Positions 7,996 to 17,402 of a stretch of 64,000 bases of DNA are shown here, one piece after another (the stretch's first letter is position 1; each line of letters opens with the position of its first letter). Both the position numbers and the translations under genes were made by a program. Below the pieces are notes generated by a model. It ran no database searches. It was not told where the DNA came from and worked only from the letters and a program-made list of their open reading frames with translations. This stretch comes from Nanosynbacter sp. (GTDB lineage: Bacteria; Patescibacteriota; Saccharimonadia; Saccharimonadales; Saccharimonadaceae), in NCBI GenBank assembly GCA_015257665.1, contig JABZJS010000002.1, positions 95,517 to 159,516 on the forward strand. Reading direction: 5' to 3'.

Positions 7996-9630
7996 ATGCA
8001 AAAAGATGTCATTTATATCGATACTGAGGACGACATCACCGCCATCATTGGCAAGGTGAAGGACTCCTCGCAAAAAATCGTCGCACTTGTGCCACCCAAG
8101 CGGATTGGTGCTATGCAGAGCGCTGTCAACCTCAAGCTCGTCCAGCGCGCTGCTGAGCAAGCAGGTAAACGGCTCGTCATTATTACTGGCAACCAAGCAC
8201 TCTCGACTTTGGCGGCTTCGGCAAGTATCCCCACGGCGCGAACATTGCAAAGCCGGCCAGAGATGGCTGAGATCCCAGCGCTCGAGGTCGATGACGAAGA
8301 TGTCATTGATGGTAGTGAGCTCGAACCAGAAGATCCTGAGCTAGTAACGCCTGATACTTCTGTACCGGCTCGTCCTGCCACCCGCTCGGCTGCTCGCAAG
8401 ACGCCAGATGACGACGACAAAGCAGCTGATACGTCGGCTGCCTCAGACCTCAAGAAGAAGGTGAAGGTACCGGATTTCAACAAAATGCGCAAGAAACTCT
8501 TGATCGGTGGTGCGGCACTCGTTGCCCTGATCGTTTTCTTGGTGTGGGCGATTTTCTTCGCACCACATGCGACCATCACGATCAAGGCTCGTACCTCTGA
8601 TCTGCCGCTCAGCACCCGCGTTACGATCGGCGATTCGCTTGGCTCAAACCTGCAAGAAGGGACAATCAAGACGACGACCAAAACAACGCGCAAGACTATC
8701 TCAGTCGACTTTACTGCCACTGGCAAAGAAGATGTTGGCGCAAAGGCAACGGGGACGGTGCGCTTTACGCCGGCTTCGTTTGATGTCTTACGTAATGGAG
8801 CGACGATCGACGCCGGGACGACTATCACGTCTGAGAATGGTATGCAGTATAAAACGACATCGTCGGTGGTATTCGACTCTAACGCGTCGGGTGGCGACCT
8901 CATGCGAGGCCGCACAACAGAGGTCACCGCGGTAGAGAGTGGCACGAAGTACAATGGTGCATCGGGCTCGGCCAAGGGCCCCTCTGGCTTCTCTGTTTCC
9001 TTCACGCATGATACTTCTGGTGGTACAGACAAGACGATTACCACAGTGCAGCGCAGTGATATTGAGCAGGCGAGGAATAGACTCAATAGTTCACTCGATA
9101 GCAATGGCGCTAAGCGCGAGCTTGCCTCACAGTTTAATGGTGATAGCTACATTATTCTGGGTGATACCTTCAAGCAAAACGACAGCGACATCCAACCGAA
9201 CGTCAAGGTGGGTGGCGAAGCAACTGATGGTAAAGCCCAGCTGACTGGTGCGGTGGAGTACTCCCTCTCGGCGATTGAGAAGCGCGAGGCAGGCATCTTC
9301 CTTGATGCATACTTCAAGCAACAGATTGACGGCAAGGCCAACCAGCAAGTCCATAGCAATGGAGTCAATAAGCTCTCGGTGACCAATGTTTCGGCTAATG
9401 GTAATGCCTACAATGCGACTATCACGACCAACGGCAAAATCGGTCCCAAAGTCGATGAGTCGGAGCTCAAAGACTATGCCAAGGGTAAGCGCTATGCTGA
9501 GATTCGCTCGCATGTCGAGAAGATTGAGGGAGTGAGCTCGGCCGATGTATCGTTCTCACCATTCTGGGTGCAATCAGCACCAAATGACACGAATCGTATA
9601 AAGGTGGTATTTGACCTCAATGAACAATAA
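7996..9630 (+). CDS. CPR baseplate-J-like membrane protein
   Basis: This 544-residue protein has three parts. An N-terminal cytoplasmic alpha/beta domain (IYIDTEDDITAIIGKVK; LVPPKRIGAMQSAVN; residues 1-95) is followed by an acidic linker, one transmembrane helix at about residues 172-193 and a large extracytoplasmic beta-rich domain of a kind annotated as baseplate J/gp47-like in Patescibacteria. The N-terminal domain followed by a membrane anchor recurs in these phyla; its role is unknown. Position directly after the FtsA/PilM-like ATPase suggests a cytoplasmic ATPase coupled to an envelope component. A phage origin is not supported by any neighbouring phage gene. Confidence 0.8.
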   Translation: MQKDVIYIDTEDDITAIIGKVKDSSQKIVALVPPKRIGAMQSAVNLKLVQRAAEQAGKRLVIITGNQALSTLAASASIPTARTLQSRPEMAEIPALEVDDEDVIDGSELEPEDPELVTPDTSVPARPATRSAARKTPDDDDKAADTSAASDLKKKVKVPDFNKMRKKLLIGGAALVALIVFLVWAIFFAPHATITIKARTSDLPLSTRVTIGDSLGSNLQEGTIKTTTKTTRKTISVDFTATGKEDVGAKATGTVRFTPASFDVLRNGATIDAGTTITSENGMQYKTTSSVVFDSNASGGDLMRGRTTEVTAVESGTKYNGASGSAKGPSGFSVSFTHDTSGGTDKTITTVQRSDIEQARNRLNSSLDSNGAKRELASQFNGDSYIILGDTFKQNDSDIQPNVKVGGEATDGKAQLTGAVEYSLSAIEKREAGIFLDAYFKQQIDGKANQQVHSNGVNKLSVTNVSANGNAYNATITTNGKIGPKVDESELKDYAKGKRYAEIRSHVEKIEGVSSADVSFSPFWVQSAPNDTNRIKVVFDLNEQ

Positions 9631-10030
9631 GAGAACATACTTAGCGCTTGATGTCGGCGAACGACGGATTGGCGTGGCAATTGCCGATCCGTCCGTGCGA
9701 ATTGCTGTCGCATATGATACGATTGAAGTGGATGGTAGTGAACTTGAGCAAATCACTCAGCTGATTATGAGTGAGCGTGTTGGGGTGGTAGTCGTCGGCT
9801 ACCCGCGCAATCAATCGGGCGAGCCCACAGCTCAAACCGCCTATGTTGAGCGGTTTGCGACTCAATTGACAGATATCGCGCCGCGCTTGGCATTTCAAGA
9901 TGAGTCGCTCACCAGTGTACAGGCTGAGGAGTATCTTCGTGCTCAAGGAAAGCCGTATAGCAAGGGCGCTATCGATGCTGTCGCTGCCAGTATTATTTTG
10001 CAAGACTATTTGGAGACGCACTATGACTGA
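9620..10030 (+). CDS. ruvX: Putative pre-16S rRNA nuclease / Holliday junction resolvase-like RuvX (YqgF)
   Basis: This 136-residue RNase H-fold protein has the YqgF N-terminal motif LALDVGERRIGVAIAD, the central VVVVGYPRNQSGE and the C-terminal DESLTSVQAEEYL and KGAIDAVAASIILQDYL. The family processes the 5' end of 16S rRNA in E. coli and was earlier proposed to resolve Holliday junctions. The ATG at 9620 lies within the last codons of the preceding gene (11-base overlap). An upstream TTG at 9611 is in frame but less likely. The stop overlaps the mltG start. Confidence 0.93.
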   Translation: MNNKRTYLALDVGERRIGVAIADPSVRIAVAYDTIEVDGSELEQITQLIMSERVGVVVVGYPRNQSGEPTAQTAYVERFATQLTDIAPRLAFQDESLTSVQAEEYLRAQGKPYSKGAIDAVAASIILQDYLETHYD

Positions 10031-11717
10031 TTTTCGCCGCCAGCCAGGCCGAGGCTTCCAGGTAGGGAATCCAAACCCACCAATGTCGCCACCACCAGCA
10101 GAACGCATCACACCACGGTCGGGGCGCTCGGCTGCTTCGGTGGGGTCTTCGGGGCGCAGTGCGTCGCCGTATATACGCCGCTCAGAGCCACATCGCCCAA
10201 TAGTGGGACAACAGCCACAATCGACACAATCTATCCAGCCACAACCAGCACCGTCTCCTGCGCAGCAGCAGGCATATGATCCCTACGCGCGGGTGAGTAG
10301 GCCTCAGCCACAACCAGCACCTCAGCCACAGCCCTACCGTAGTACACCAACTCCATCTCGTGACACGTACGCAGTGCCAGTCCAGCAACCAGTACCTCAA
10401 TCGCAACCTCAACCAGCGGCCACTCCAGTCGATGATTTTGCTGATGATGCGTTGCCTTCTGGGCTTGATGATGATAGCTTCTATGGCTTTGACGACGATG
10501 ACCAGCCGCCGCAGCCCACACCGGGGCCACAGCGGGGAAGTCTGCTTGGTAATGATAGTGTTTCACCACTCTTTGCTGATGATGCACCAAAAGGTCGGAC
10601 GATTGGCTCTCAGAAAAAATCTCCACGCTACAATACCGGTCGGCCACATCGTGGACGCCGTCGGTGGTTGTGGTGGCTGAGTGGTGTGGGGCTATTGATT
10701 TTGCTTATCATCGTGGCAGGGTATTGGTGGTACCATCAAAATCTACAGCCAGTCGATCGAACAGATACTACTGCTAAAGCAATAACAATCGATGATGGTG
10801 CTACGCTCAAGACCGTTGCCGCAACACTAAAAGAACAGGGGTTGATTCGCGATACCAGAGCTTTTGATATCTATACCCGCTTGTCAGGCTCGCGCAATCA
10901 GCTGCATGCTGGTGTATGTCAGTTTAGCCCTTCGCAGTCGTTGCCTGAGATCGCGACGAAGCTCTCGCAGGGGTGTCATGATAATCGCGTTGTCACATTC
11001 TTGCCAGGTGGCACTGTCGTCGATTCGCGCTACAAGCCACAAGGCCAAGACGCCACCACGGCACTCAAGCGAGCTGGCTACAGTGAGGAGTCAATCAAAG
11101 CTGCACTCGCCAAGACGTATAACAGCCCACTCTTTGCCGATAAGCCAGCAGGTACCTCGCTCGAGGGCTATATTTTTGGTGATACCTATTCCGTGCCAGC
11201 CAATCAAGGTCCAGAGGCGGCTCTCAAGGCAGCCTTCGCTCATATGTATGAGCAGATTCAGAGTAATGGCTTGGTTGACAAATTTGCAGCCCAAAAACTC
11301 AATCTCTACCAAGCTATCACCCTTGCCTCCATCATCCAGCGCGAGATGGGGTGTGGTGGTGCGAGCCAAGATTGTTACCAGATCCAGCGACAGATTGCTC
11401 AGGTTTTTTACAAGCGTTTGCGCGAGAACAAAGTGCTTGGCTCGGACGTAACCTTCATTTATGGGGCAGATGTTGCTGGCGTAAGCCCCAATGTCAATCT
11501 CGACTCGCCGTACAATACACGCATCAAGCCAGGTTTGCCACCTGGGCCGATTGCCACACCTGGCCTCGGTGCACTCAAAGCAGTGGCCGACCCAGCTCCT
11601 GGTAACTATGAGTTCTTCCTCGCTGGTGATGATGGCAATGTCTATTTTGCCAACACTGAAGCTGAGCACCAAGCCAATATCAAGCAGCATTGCAAGAAGC
11701 TTTGTTCGGAGTTATAA
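10023..11717 (+). CDS. mltG: Endolytic transglycosylase MltG with long disordered N-terminus
   Basis: MltG cleaves nascent glycan strands and so terminates peptidoglycan chains. The 564-residue protein starts with about 200 cytoplasmic residues rich in Pro, Gln and Ser, then acidic stretches, a transmembrane helix at about residues 220-240 and a YceG domain. Family motifs are ATLKTVAATLKEQGLI, EGYIFGDTY, ASIIQREMG (the second acidic position matches the catalytic Glu) and SPYNTRIKPGLPPGPI. The start overlaps the end of ruvX. The long low-complexity N-terminus is unusual for MltG and could contact division proteins. Confidence 0.93.
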   Translation: MTDFRRQPGRGFQVGNPNPPMSPPPAERITPRSGRSAASVGSSGRSASPYIRRSEPHRPIVGQQPQSTQSIQPQPAPSPAQQQAYDPYARVSRPQPQPAPQPQPYRSTPTPSRDTYAVPVQQPVPQSQPQPAATPVDDFADDALPSGLDDDSFYGFDDDDQPPQPTPGPQRGSLLGNDSVSPLFADDAPKGRTIGSQKKSPRYNTGRPHRGRRRWLWWLSGVGLLILLIIVAGYWWYHQNLQPVDRTDTTAKAITIDDGATLKTVAATLKEQGLIRDTRAFDIYTRLSGSRNQLHAGVCQFSPSQSLPEIATKLSQGCHDNRVVTFLPGGTVVDSRYKPQGQDATTALKRAGYSEESIKAALAKTYNSPLFADKPAGTSLEGYIFGDTYSVPANQGPEAALKAAFAHMYEQIQSNGLVDKFAAQKLNLYQAITLASIIQREMGCGGASQDCYQIQRQIAQVFYKRLRENKVLGSDVTFIYGADVAGVSPNVNLDSPYNTRIKPGLPPGPIATPGLGALKAVADPAPGNYEFFLAGDDGNVYFANTEAEHQANIKQHCKKLCSEL

Positions 11718-12032
11718 AGCCTCGGCTGTAGCCGTAGCTACCAATACCGGGGTAAAATTGTTGCAATTTTCACAAAATATCATCTCCCACCACAGTGGTG
11801 AGCCATTGACTAAATCACAACTGCGTAGTAGAATGGATCGTAGCCAGTCGGTGAGTGAGGATACAGGGAATGCAAGAGAGGGGAATTGCTCTACCAATGG
11901 CCTGCCTTTAAATGTCGTACGAGCGCCGAAATCAATTTTTTTAATATCATAATAAAATCGGTCGACATGTGTGCTCCGTTCTCATATATAAGAGAAGAAA
12001 GACAGAGTGAGGTAGTCGCGCGCTAGCAATAG
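11718..12032 (+). other. Gene-free region before the LysM/CHAP gene
   Basis: No convincing reading frame is present. A 7-bp hairpin (AAAATTG/CAATTTT at about 11754-11770) follows mltG and may act as a weak terminator. Near 11940-11990 there is an AT-rich stretch that could hold the promoter of the next gene, giving an unusually long leader. I could not match the leader to a known riboswitch class. Confidence 0.4.
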
Positions 12033-13277
12033 ATGCGCAGGAGAACGATCATTCGTCAACAACAAGCAGCCGAGCAGGCTTCACAACTCGAACTTTCGCC
12101 TATTACCGTGCGGAGTCGGCGTCCGCGACCATTGTATAAGTCATTATCACCAGTACGGACATCGGCCTATGTCGGGGTTTTTGTCTTGATACTGTCGCTC
12201 GTTGCCATGAGCTATCAGCCAATTTTGGCAGAAAACACCGCTCTAGCCAGCGCTGCGCCCGTCAGTGCAACGCGCCAGACAGCAGCAACACCATCGGCAG
12301 ACGGGGTAGATCAGCTCGTTGCGACCAATGTTGCTACGTCGATTGCTGAGAGCACCAGCTTGCCTGTCGCTAATAACGTCGCTAACCTCTCGCAGTCAAT
12401 TGCTGCAGAGAACTCGTTTACTCAAACGAGCGCTACGACGATCAACAAGCCACAGATTGTTCAGCCAACAGCCGACAACCGCACTATCAAGAAATACACG
12501 ACAGTTGCTGGTGATAGCGTGCCAAGCCTTGCCGATAAGTTTAAGATTAGCACGCAAACCATCAAATGGGTCAACAACCTAACCAGTGATGCCCTTGAGC
12601 CAGGCAAAGAGCTAACTATTTTACCGGTTAATGGTATTCTCTACACCGTTAAGGATGGTGATACGCTTGATAGCATTGCCGCTAAATACAAAGCAGATAA
12701 GAATCAGCTGACTCTCTACAACGACCTTGAGCTGACCTCTACCCCTGCTAAAGGCTCACAGCTCATCATCCCTGATGGTTCATTGCCAACAGAAGAGCAG
12801 CCAGGCTACGTAGCGCCACGCTCAGGTGCTGCTGCTCGCGCAGCTAATGCAACTGCAACTGGTGCAAATAGCTATAACGGTACTGGTGCCTATGGTGGCG
12901 CTGCTGGTACAGCCCACGCCTGGACAGGCGGTGGCGATGGTGGTGGCTACGCCTGGGGTAACTGTACCTTCTATGCCTACGAGCGCCGTCTTGAGCTTGG
13001 CCGGCCAATCGGCCGTCAGTGGGGCAATGCTGCTACCTGGGCTAGCTTCGCCCGTGCATCTGGCTACGGTGTTGGCACAACGCCAGCCGTTGGTGCGGTG
13101 ATGCAAAATGGTGGTGGGTATGGCCACGTTGCCATTGTCGAGAGTGTTAACCCTGGTGTTTCGGTCACCATTAGCGAGATGAACGGCTTCCGCTGGGGTG
13201 GTGGATTCAACCGCGTTGGCTTTGGTAACATCCCATGGAACGAAGCAGTTGGTGGTCGCTATCAGTACATCTACTAA
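12033..13277 (+). CDS. Secreted peptidoglycan hydrolase: two LysM repeats plus CHAP domain
   Basis: This 414-residue protein has a basic N-terminus, a signal anchor at about residues 48-66, a Ser/Thr/Ala-rich linker and two LysM-type segments (KKYTTVAGDSVPSLADKFK; LYTVKDGDTLDSIAAKYK). A Gly/Ala-rich linker leads into a C-terminal CHAP amidase/endopeptidase domain with the catalytic cysteine in GNCTFYAYE (C311) and histidine in YGHVAIVE (H365). LysM binds GlcNAc in peptidoglycan, and CHAP cuts the peptide part. It may act on the cell's own wall or on that of a host cell. It is followed by a strong terminator. Confidence 0.93.
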   Translation: MRRRTIIRQQQAAEQASQLELSPITVRSRRPRPLYKSLSPVRTSAYVGVFVLILSLVAMSYQPILAENTALASAAPVSATRQTAATPSADGVDQLVATNVATSIAESTSLPVANNVANLSQSIAAENSFTQTSATTINKPQIVQPTADNRTIKKYTTVAGDSVPSLADKFKISTQTIKWVNNLTSDALEPGKELTILPVNGILYTVKDGDTLDSIAAKYKADKNQLTLYNDLELTSTPAKGSQLIIPDGSLPTEEQPGYVAPRSGAAARAANATATGANSYNGTGAYGGAAGTAHAWTGGGDGGGYAWGNCTFYAYERRLELGRPIGRQWGNAATWASFARASGYGVGTTPAVGAVMQNGGGYGHVAIVESVNPGVSVTISEMNGFRWGGGFNRVGFGNIPWNEAVGGRYQYIY

Positions 13278-13297
13278 TTCGATACCCTAAGCTGAGC

Positions 13298-13327
13298 AAA
13301 CACCTCTGTTGTCGCAGAGGTGTTTTT
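13298..13327 (+). terminator. Terminator after the LysM/CHAP gene
   Basis: A perfect 11-bp stem (AAACACCTCTG / CAGAGGTGTTT) closes a six-base loop and runs into a T-rich end. Confidence 0.85.
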
Positions 13328-13344
13328 GGTATACTTAATAGTAT

Positions 13345-14721
13345 ATGTTTGTAGATACAGCAAAGGTAACAGTAGCAGCAGGTCGCGGCGGCGACGGCGC
13401 GGTGAGCTTTCGACATGAAATATATGTAGACAAAGGTGGACCTGATGGCGGAGATGGCGGTCGTGGTGGTGATGTTGTATTTGTTGCAACAGAACAGCTC
13501 AATACCTTGCTCAAGTTTCGCTACAAACCAGAGCTCAAGGCAGAGCCCGGCGTGGCGGGTGGTAAGAAGAAGATGGCAGGCCGATCTGGTAAGCCACTGG
13601 TTGTCAAAGTGCCAGTAGGGACACTGGTGAAGCGAGGTGATGTAGTGGTTGCCGACCTCGCCGAGGCAGGGCAAGAGGCCGTCATTGCCAAGGGTGGCGA
13701 TGGTGGCTTTGGTAATGCGCATTTTAAATCTAGTGTGCGTCAAACACCGCGCATGGCCGAGCTGGGCGAGGCAGGGGAGAGCTTTGAGGCGGAACTGGAA
13801 CTGAAGTTACTGGCTGATGTTGGCTTGGTGGGTTTTCCTAATGCTGGTAAATCAACCTTCCTGAGCGTGGTGAGTAATGCTCGCCCAGAGATTGCGAACT
13901 ACGAATTTACGACACTCACACCTAACCTTGGTGTAGCCGATATTGATGATAGTTCGATCTTGATCGCCGACATTCCTGGCCTGATTAAGGGAGCGAGCGA
14001 AGGTAAAGGTCTGGGCGATGCCTTCTTGCGGCACGTCGAGCGGACGGCTGTACTCCTCCATCTTGTTGATGTGTATAGTAATGATGTAGCTGAGCGCTAC
14101 CAAGCGATTCGTCATGAGCTACAGCAATACAGCACCGAGCTTGCCCAGCGGCCAGAGGTCGTGGTGCTAACGAAGTGTGATGGGCTCGATGACGATATCG
14201 TCCAGATGCAGATAGATAGCTTGCGCCAGGTGGTTGATGAAGCAACGCCAATTTTTGCGATCTCTTCAGTGGCTCATCAAGGTGTGGTCGATGTGCTGAG
14301 AGCTTTGCGCCAGATAGTAGTAGCGGCGCGGGCGGCTGAAGCAACAGCTGAAGAGGACGACGATTTTGCTGATGGCGAGGAGCTCGTGACCATTACGCTC
14401 GGTAGCCAAGCTAAGGCCGATGCCTGGGTAGTGCAGCAACTGCAGGGTTACGCGGCGCAGCAGTGCGTCGAGGTGGCAGTAGAGAGCGGTCTCACTAACC
14501 CACGAGAGAATGGCGAGATGCCGCGGGTCTTTGCTGTGTCTGGCCAAAAGCTCGAGAAATTCGCTCGTCGCACGAACTTCGCCCAGTTTGAGGCAGTTAA
14601 TCGCCTGCGTGATATTATGAAGCGCCTCGGTGTCACGCATGAGCTCATCCGTCAAGGAGCAGAGGGCGACAGCATCGTGCAGATTGGCGATAGTCAGCCG
14701 TTTCCGCTGGTGGAGCAATAA
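13345..14721 (+). CDS. obgE: GTPase Obg
   Basis: Obg is a GTPase linked to 50S subunit assembly and stress signalling. The 458-residue protein has the Gly-rich Obg fold (residues 1-158, starting MFVDTAKVTVAAGRGGDG), a G domain (GFPNAGKST Walker A, DIPGLIKGASEGKGLG switch region, TKCDG for guanine specificity) and a C-terminal OCT domain after an acidic linker (EEDDDFADGEE). TATACT at 13330-13335 sits 9 bases before the ATG, again without a ribosome binding site. Confidence 0.97.
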   Translation: MFVDTAKVTVAAGRGGDGAVSFRHEIYVDKGGPDGGDGGRGGDVVFVATEQLNTLLKFRYKPELKAEPGVAGGKKKMAGRSGKPLVVKVPVGTLVKRGDVVVADLAEAGQEAVIAKGGDGGFGNAHFKSSVRQTPRMAELGEAGESFEAELELKLLADVGLVGFPNAGKSTFLSVVSNARPEIANYEFTTLTPNLGVADIDDSSILIADIPGLIKGASEGKGLGDAFLRHVERTAVLLHLVDVYSNDVAERYQAIRHELQQYSTELAQRPEVVVLTKCDGLDDDIVQMQIDSLRQVVDEATPIFAISSVAHQGVVDVLRALRQIVVAARAAEATAEEDDDFADGEELVTITLGSQAKADAWVVQQLQGYAAQQCVEVAVESGLTNPRENGEMPRVFAVSGQKLEKFARRTNFAQFEAVNRLRDIMKRLGVTHELIRQGAEGDSIVQIGDSQPFPLVEQ

Positions 14722-14801
14722 ATAATATATAAAGCCTGCTGTCTCAACAGAGGTTGTTTTATGGTATAATAGTAGACAGGTTAATATAGTCAGGAGGCAG
14801 T

Positions 14802-15722
14802 ATGAGCAATAGAGAAAAAGAAGTGCCAAGTACTCTGGAAGTTGCGGCCTTGGACCTAAGAAGCACATATAACTTGAGCCACGAGGGTAGTAGTGGAGTT
14901 GCTGGAGCTATTGGTGCTGTAGGAATGACGCTAGTACAGACCTCACTGAAGCCCCTGTTTGATCGACGGTATCTAGGCCCTAATAGCTTTCAACAAGAAG
15001 CGTTTCTTAATGTTCGATACGATATCGCTTGCGCGCTCGCTGGCAAAGAGCCATCGCTCAGTGATCACCTTTTGAAGGCTAACCCTGAAGAGTACACTGA
15101 ACAATTACTTAAAGGAGTCCGCGAAAATGATGTCGAGCCACTCCTCGATACGAGTGTAGGTAAGCTAACGCAGTATGTATTAGCTCAATTGGAGAAGAAG
15201 CAACTTCCTAATGAAAGTGCAAATCGGTATTTTGGTGACTGGCTTGAAGCAACAATCGATAATCGTAAGAGAACAAAGGAGCGGAAAATCCTCAGTACAT
15301 CAGAGCTAGACGCTATCTATGGTAAAGAGGGTAGAGAAATGGATGTGCAGCTGGTTCTCGCAGGGACTAACCTCCGCACGAGAAGTGTGTTGGATTATTA
15401 TATAGAAGGTGACGACTTTGGAAAGTATATTCGGCAATTGGAAGCTTTGAAGTATATCATGCCAAATTGGGAAAAGGGTAAGATTGATATACCGAGAGAA
15501 GTTCTTAGTGTAGTCGATCTTGATGCTGAGACACCAGTTGATGACGTTAAATTAAATCAGAGTGTTTTTGAGTGGAAATGGGATACCGTGGCAGATATTA
15601 TGAATAAAGTGAAACAAGGTGTCTATGAGCTAGAGCATTATGAAAAAAGTGCTGGTACAAAAGCGTCTAAGAAGTTTCTGGCGAGGCACGCTATAGAAGT
15701 TGTAAATCACGGCTGGCAGTAG
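14802..15722 (+). CDS. Hypothetical protein, 306 residues
   Basis: I do not recognise a family. The protein is mostly helical and charged with no signal peptide. A short Gly/Ala-rich hydrophobic stretch (GVAGAIGAVGMTLVQ) at about residues 31-45 might be a loop or a weak membrane contact. It has both a TATAAT box (14765-14770) and a strong Shine-Dalgarno AGGAGG (14792-14797), so it is expressed from a led transcript. Exonuclease I starts 3 bases after its stop, so the two are probably co-transcribed. Its codon use looks more AT-rich than that of its neighbours. Confidence 0.75.
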   Translation: MSNREKEVPSTLEVAALDLRSTYNLSHEGSSGVAGAIGAVGMTLVQTSLKPLFDRRYLGPNSFQQEAFLNVRYDIACALAGKEPSLSDHLLKANPEEYTEQLLKGVRENDVEPLLDTSVGKLTQYVLAQLEKKQLPNESANRYFGDWLEATIDNRKRTKERKILSTSELDAIYGKEGREMDVQLVLAGTNLRTRSVLDYYIEGDDFGKYIRQLEALKYIMPNWEKGKIDIPREVLSVVDLDAETPVDDVKLNQSVFEWKWDTVADIMNKVKQGVYELEHYEKSAGTKASKKFLARHAIEVVNHGWQ

Positions 15723-15725
15723 TGT

Positions 15726-17141
15726 ATGGTGGCACAAACATTCTTTTTCTACGACCTTGAGACGAGTGGCTTCCGGGCACAGACGGATCGGATCATGCAG
15801 TTTGCCGGGCAGCGGACAGATATGAATTTGCAACCAATTGGCGAACCGTATAACTTCCTCATCACTCTCAATGACGACACCCTACCAAGTCCCGATGCTC
15901 TGATGGTGACTGGTATCACGCCGCAGAAGACGCTAGAGGAGGGCTATAGCGAGGCAGAATGTGCGCGGATGGTGAGCGAAGAGATCTTTACGCCAGGGAC
16001 GATCGCTGTGGGGTTCAACAATGTGCGCTTTGACGATGAGTTTATCCGCCATCTGCTGTGGCGGAACTTTTATGATCCATATGAGTGGAGCTGGAAGGAT
16101 GAGCGGAGCCGCTGGGATATGCTTGATGTCGTGCGGCTGACGCGGGCGCTGCGGCCAGATGGCATTGAGTGGCCAATGGATGCGAATGGTCAGCCTACCA
16201 ACCGCCTGGAGCTCATTACTAAAGCTAATGGCATTGCACACGATAATGCACACGACGCCTTCGCCGATGTAGCAGCTCTGATAGAAGTAACGAAGCTGGT
16301 GAAGCGCGCTCAGCCTCAGCTCTTTGACTACCTCCTTACTATGCGCGACAAGAGGGCAGTGCAGCGGCTGGTCAATCTCGAGACCAAGCAGCCCTTCGTC
16401 TATACTAGTGGCCGCTACGACAAACAGCATGCCAAGACGACCGTCGCTTTTCCGCTAGCCCCAGCACCCAATAGCAATGTCTTGGTCTATGACCTGCGCT
16501 ATGACCCAACGCCGTTTGTGAGCCTAAGCCAGCAGGAACTTGCCAAGAAAATCTTTGCTACCTGGGAAGAGCGCCAAGCCGATGGCTTTGTGGCGCTACC
16601 TGTCAAACCATTGCAATACAATCGTTGCCCAGCCGTTGCACCACTTGGTGTGCTAGAGCAAGGCGATGGCTGGAGTAAGATCCATCTCGAGGCGGCAACT
16701 GTGGCGCGCCACCGCGATATCCTTCTTCACCATCCCGACTTTGCTGAGAAGCTCCGCACACTCTACGAAAAAAAGCGTGAGTACAAAAAATCAACCGACC
16801 CCGAAGGGCAGCTCTACGACAGCTTCGTCTCGGACGCAGACAAGACGCACATTGCTGCAGTGCGCAGTGCCGATGCTAAGGCGCTGGCAGACTTCCACCC
16901 GGCCTTTCGCGATGAGCGCCTGCCTGAGCTGCTACTCCACTATAAGGCGCGTAGCTTTCCGCAGAGCCTCAGTGATGATGAGCAAGCCCAGTGGGAGCAA
17001 TGGCGGAACACCCACCTGCAGGCGCAGCTGCCGAGCTTTATGGCGTCGTTGCAGCGCTTGGCCAAGGCAGGCACAGCAGATGAATTTATCATGCAGGAGC
17101 TGCAGTTGTGGCTTGAAGCTGTGGTACCGGTGGATGACTAG
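15726..17141 (+). CDS. sbcB: Exodeoxyribonuclease I
   Basis: Exonuclease I degrades single-stranded DNA 3' to 5' and works in mismatch repair and recombination. The 471-residue protein has a DnaQ-like DEDDh domain with FFYDLETSG (motif I), VGFNNVRFDDEF (motif II) and AHDNAHDAFADV (motif III), followed by the ExoI SH3-like and C-terminal helical regions. The length matches E. coli SbcB (475). It begins 3 bases after the hypothetical gene. Confidence 0.93.
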   Translation: MVAQTFFFYDLETSGFRAQTDRIMQFAGQRTDMNLQPIGEPYNFLITLNDDTLPSPDALMVTGITPQKTLEEGYSEAECARMVSEEIFTPGTIAVGFNNVRFDDEFIRHLLWRNFYDPYEWSWKDERSRWDMLDVVRLTRALRPDGIEWPMDANGQPTNRLELITKANGIAHDNAHDAFADVAALIEVTKLVKRAQPQLFDYLLTMRDKRAVQRLVNLETKQPFVYTSGRYDKQHAKTTVAFPLAPAPNSNVLVYDLRYDPTPFVSLSQQELAKKIFATWEERQADGFVALPVKPLQYNRCPAVAPLGVLEQGDGWSKIHLEAATVARHRDILLHHPDFAEKLRTLYEKKREYKKSTDPEGQLYDSFVSDADKTHIAAVRSADAKALADFHPAFRDERLPELLLHYKARSFPQSLSDDEQAQWEQWRNTHLQAQLPSFMASLQRLAKAGTADEFIMQELQLWLEAVVPVDD

Positions 17142-17402
17142 AAGAGTCTTGAGCATCCAAAACCTTCACTTTCTCTATTGATTCTCTTATTTCATTTGAG
17201 CAAGAGTAAGAAGCTGGTTGTCTAATCAGCTTTGAACCTGAGCAGTCACTTCGTTAGTGAATGCCGACTCTTGTAATATTCTTGAGGAGAAAGCGGCGGG
17301 GAAGAGAGCTACGAAAATTGGTAGGCAGCTCTTTGTGGATTCAATAGAAGAAGCGTTATATAACGATAAATTTTAAGACGCTTAATTGCGAGAGCGTAGA
17401 TA

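Noticed and set aside
8013..9104. Reverse-strand frame of 363 codons, rich in Ser and Val
   Set aside because: It is opposite the baseplate-J-like gene, which continues an operon with strong family similarity.
7996..9630. Prophage or contractile injection system suggested by the baseplate-J label
   Set aside because: No tail, sheath, portal or integrase gene is nearby, and the protein has a bitopic membrane layout.
17257..17376. Short forward frame of 39 codons (ends SIEEALYNDKF) after exonuclease I
   Set aside because: It looks somewhat protein-like and could be a gene remnant, but it has only a GTG start, no promoter and no recognised family.
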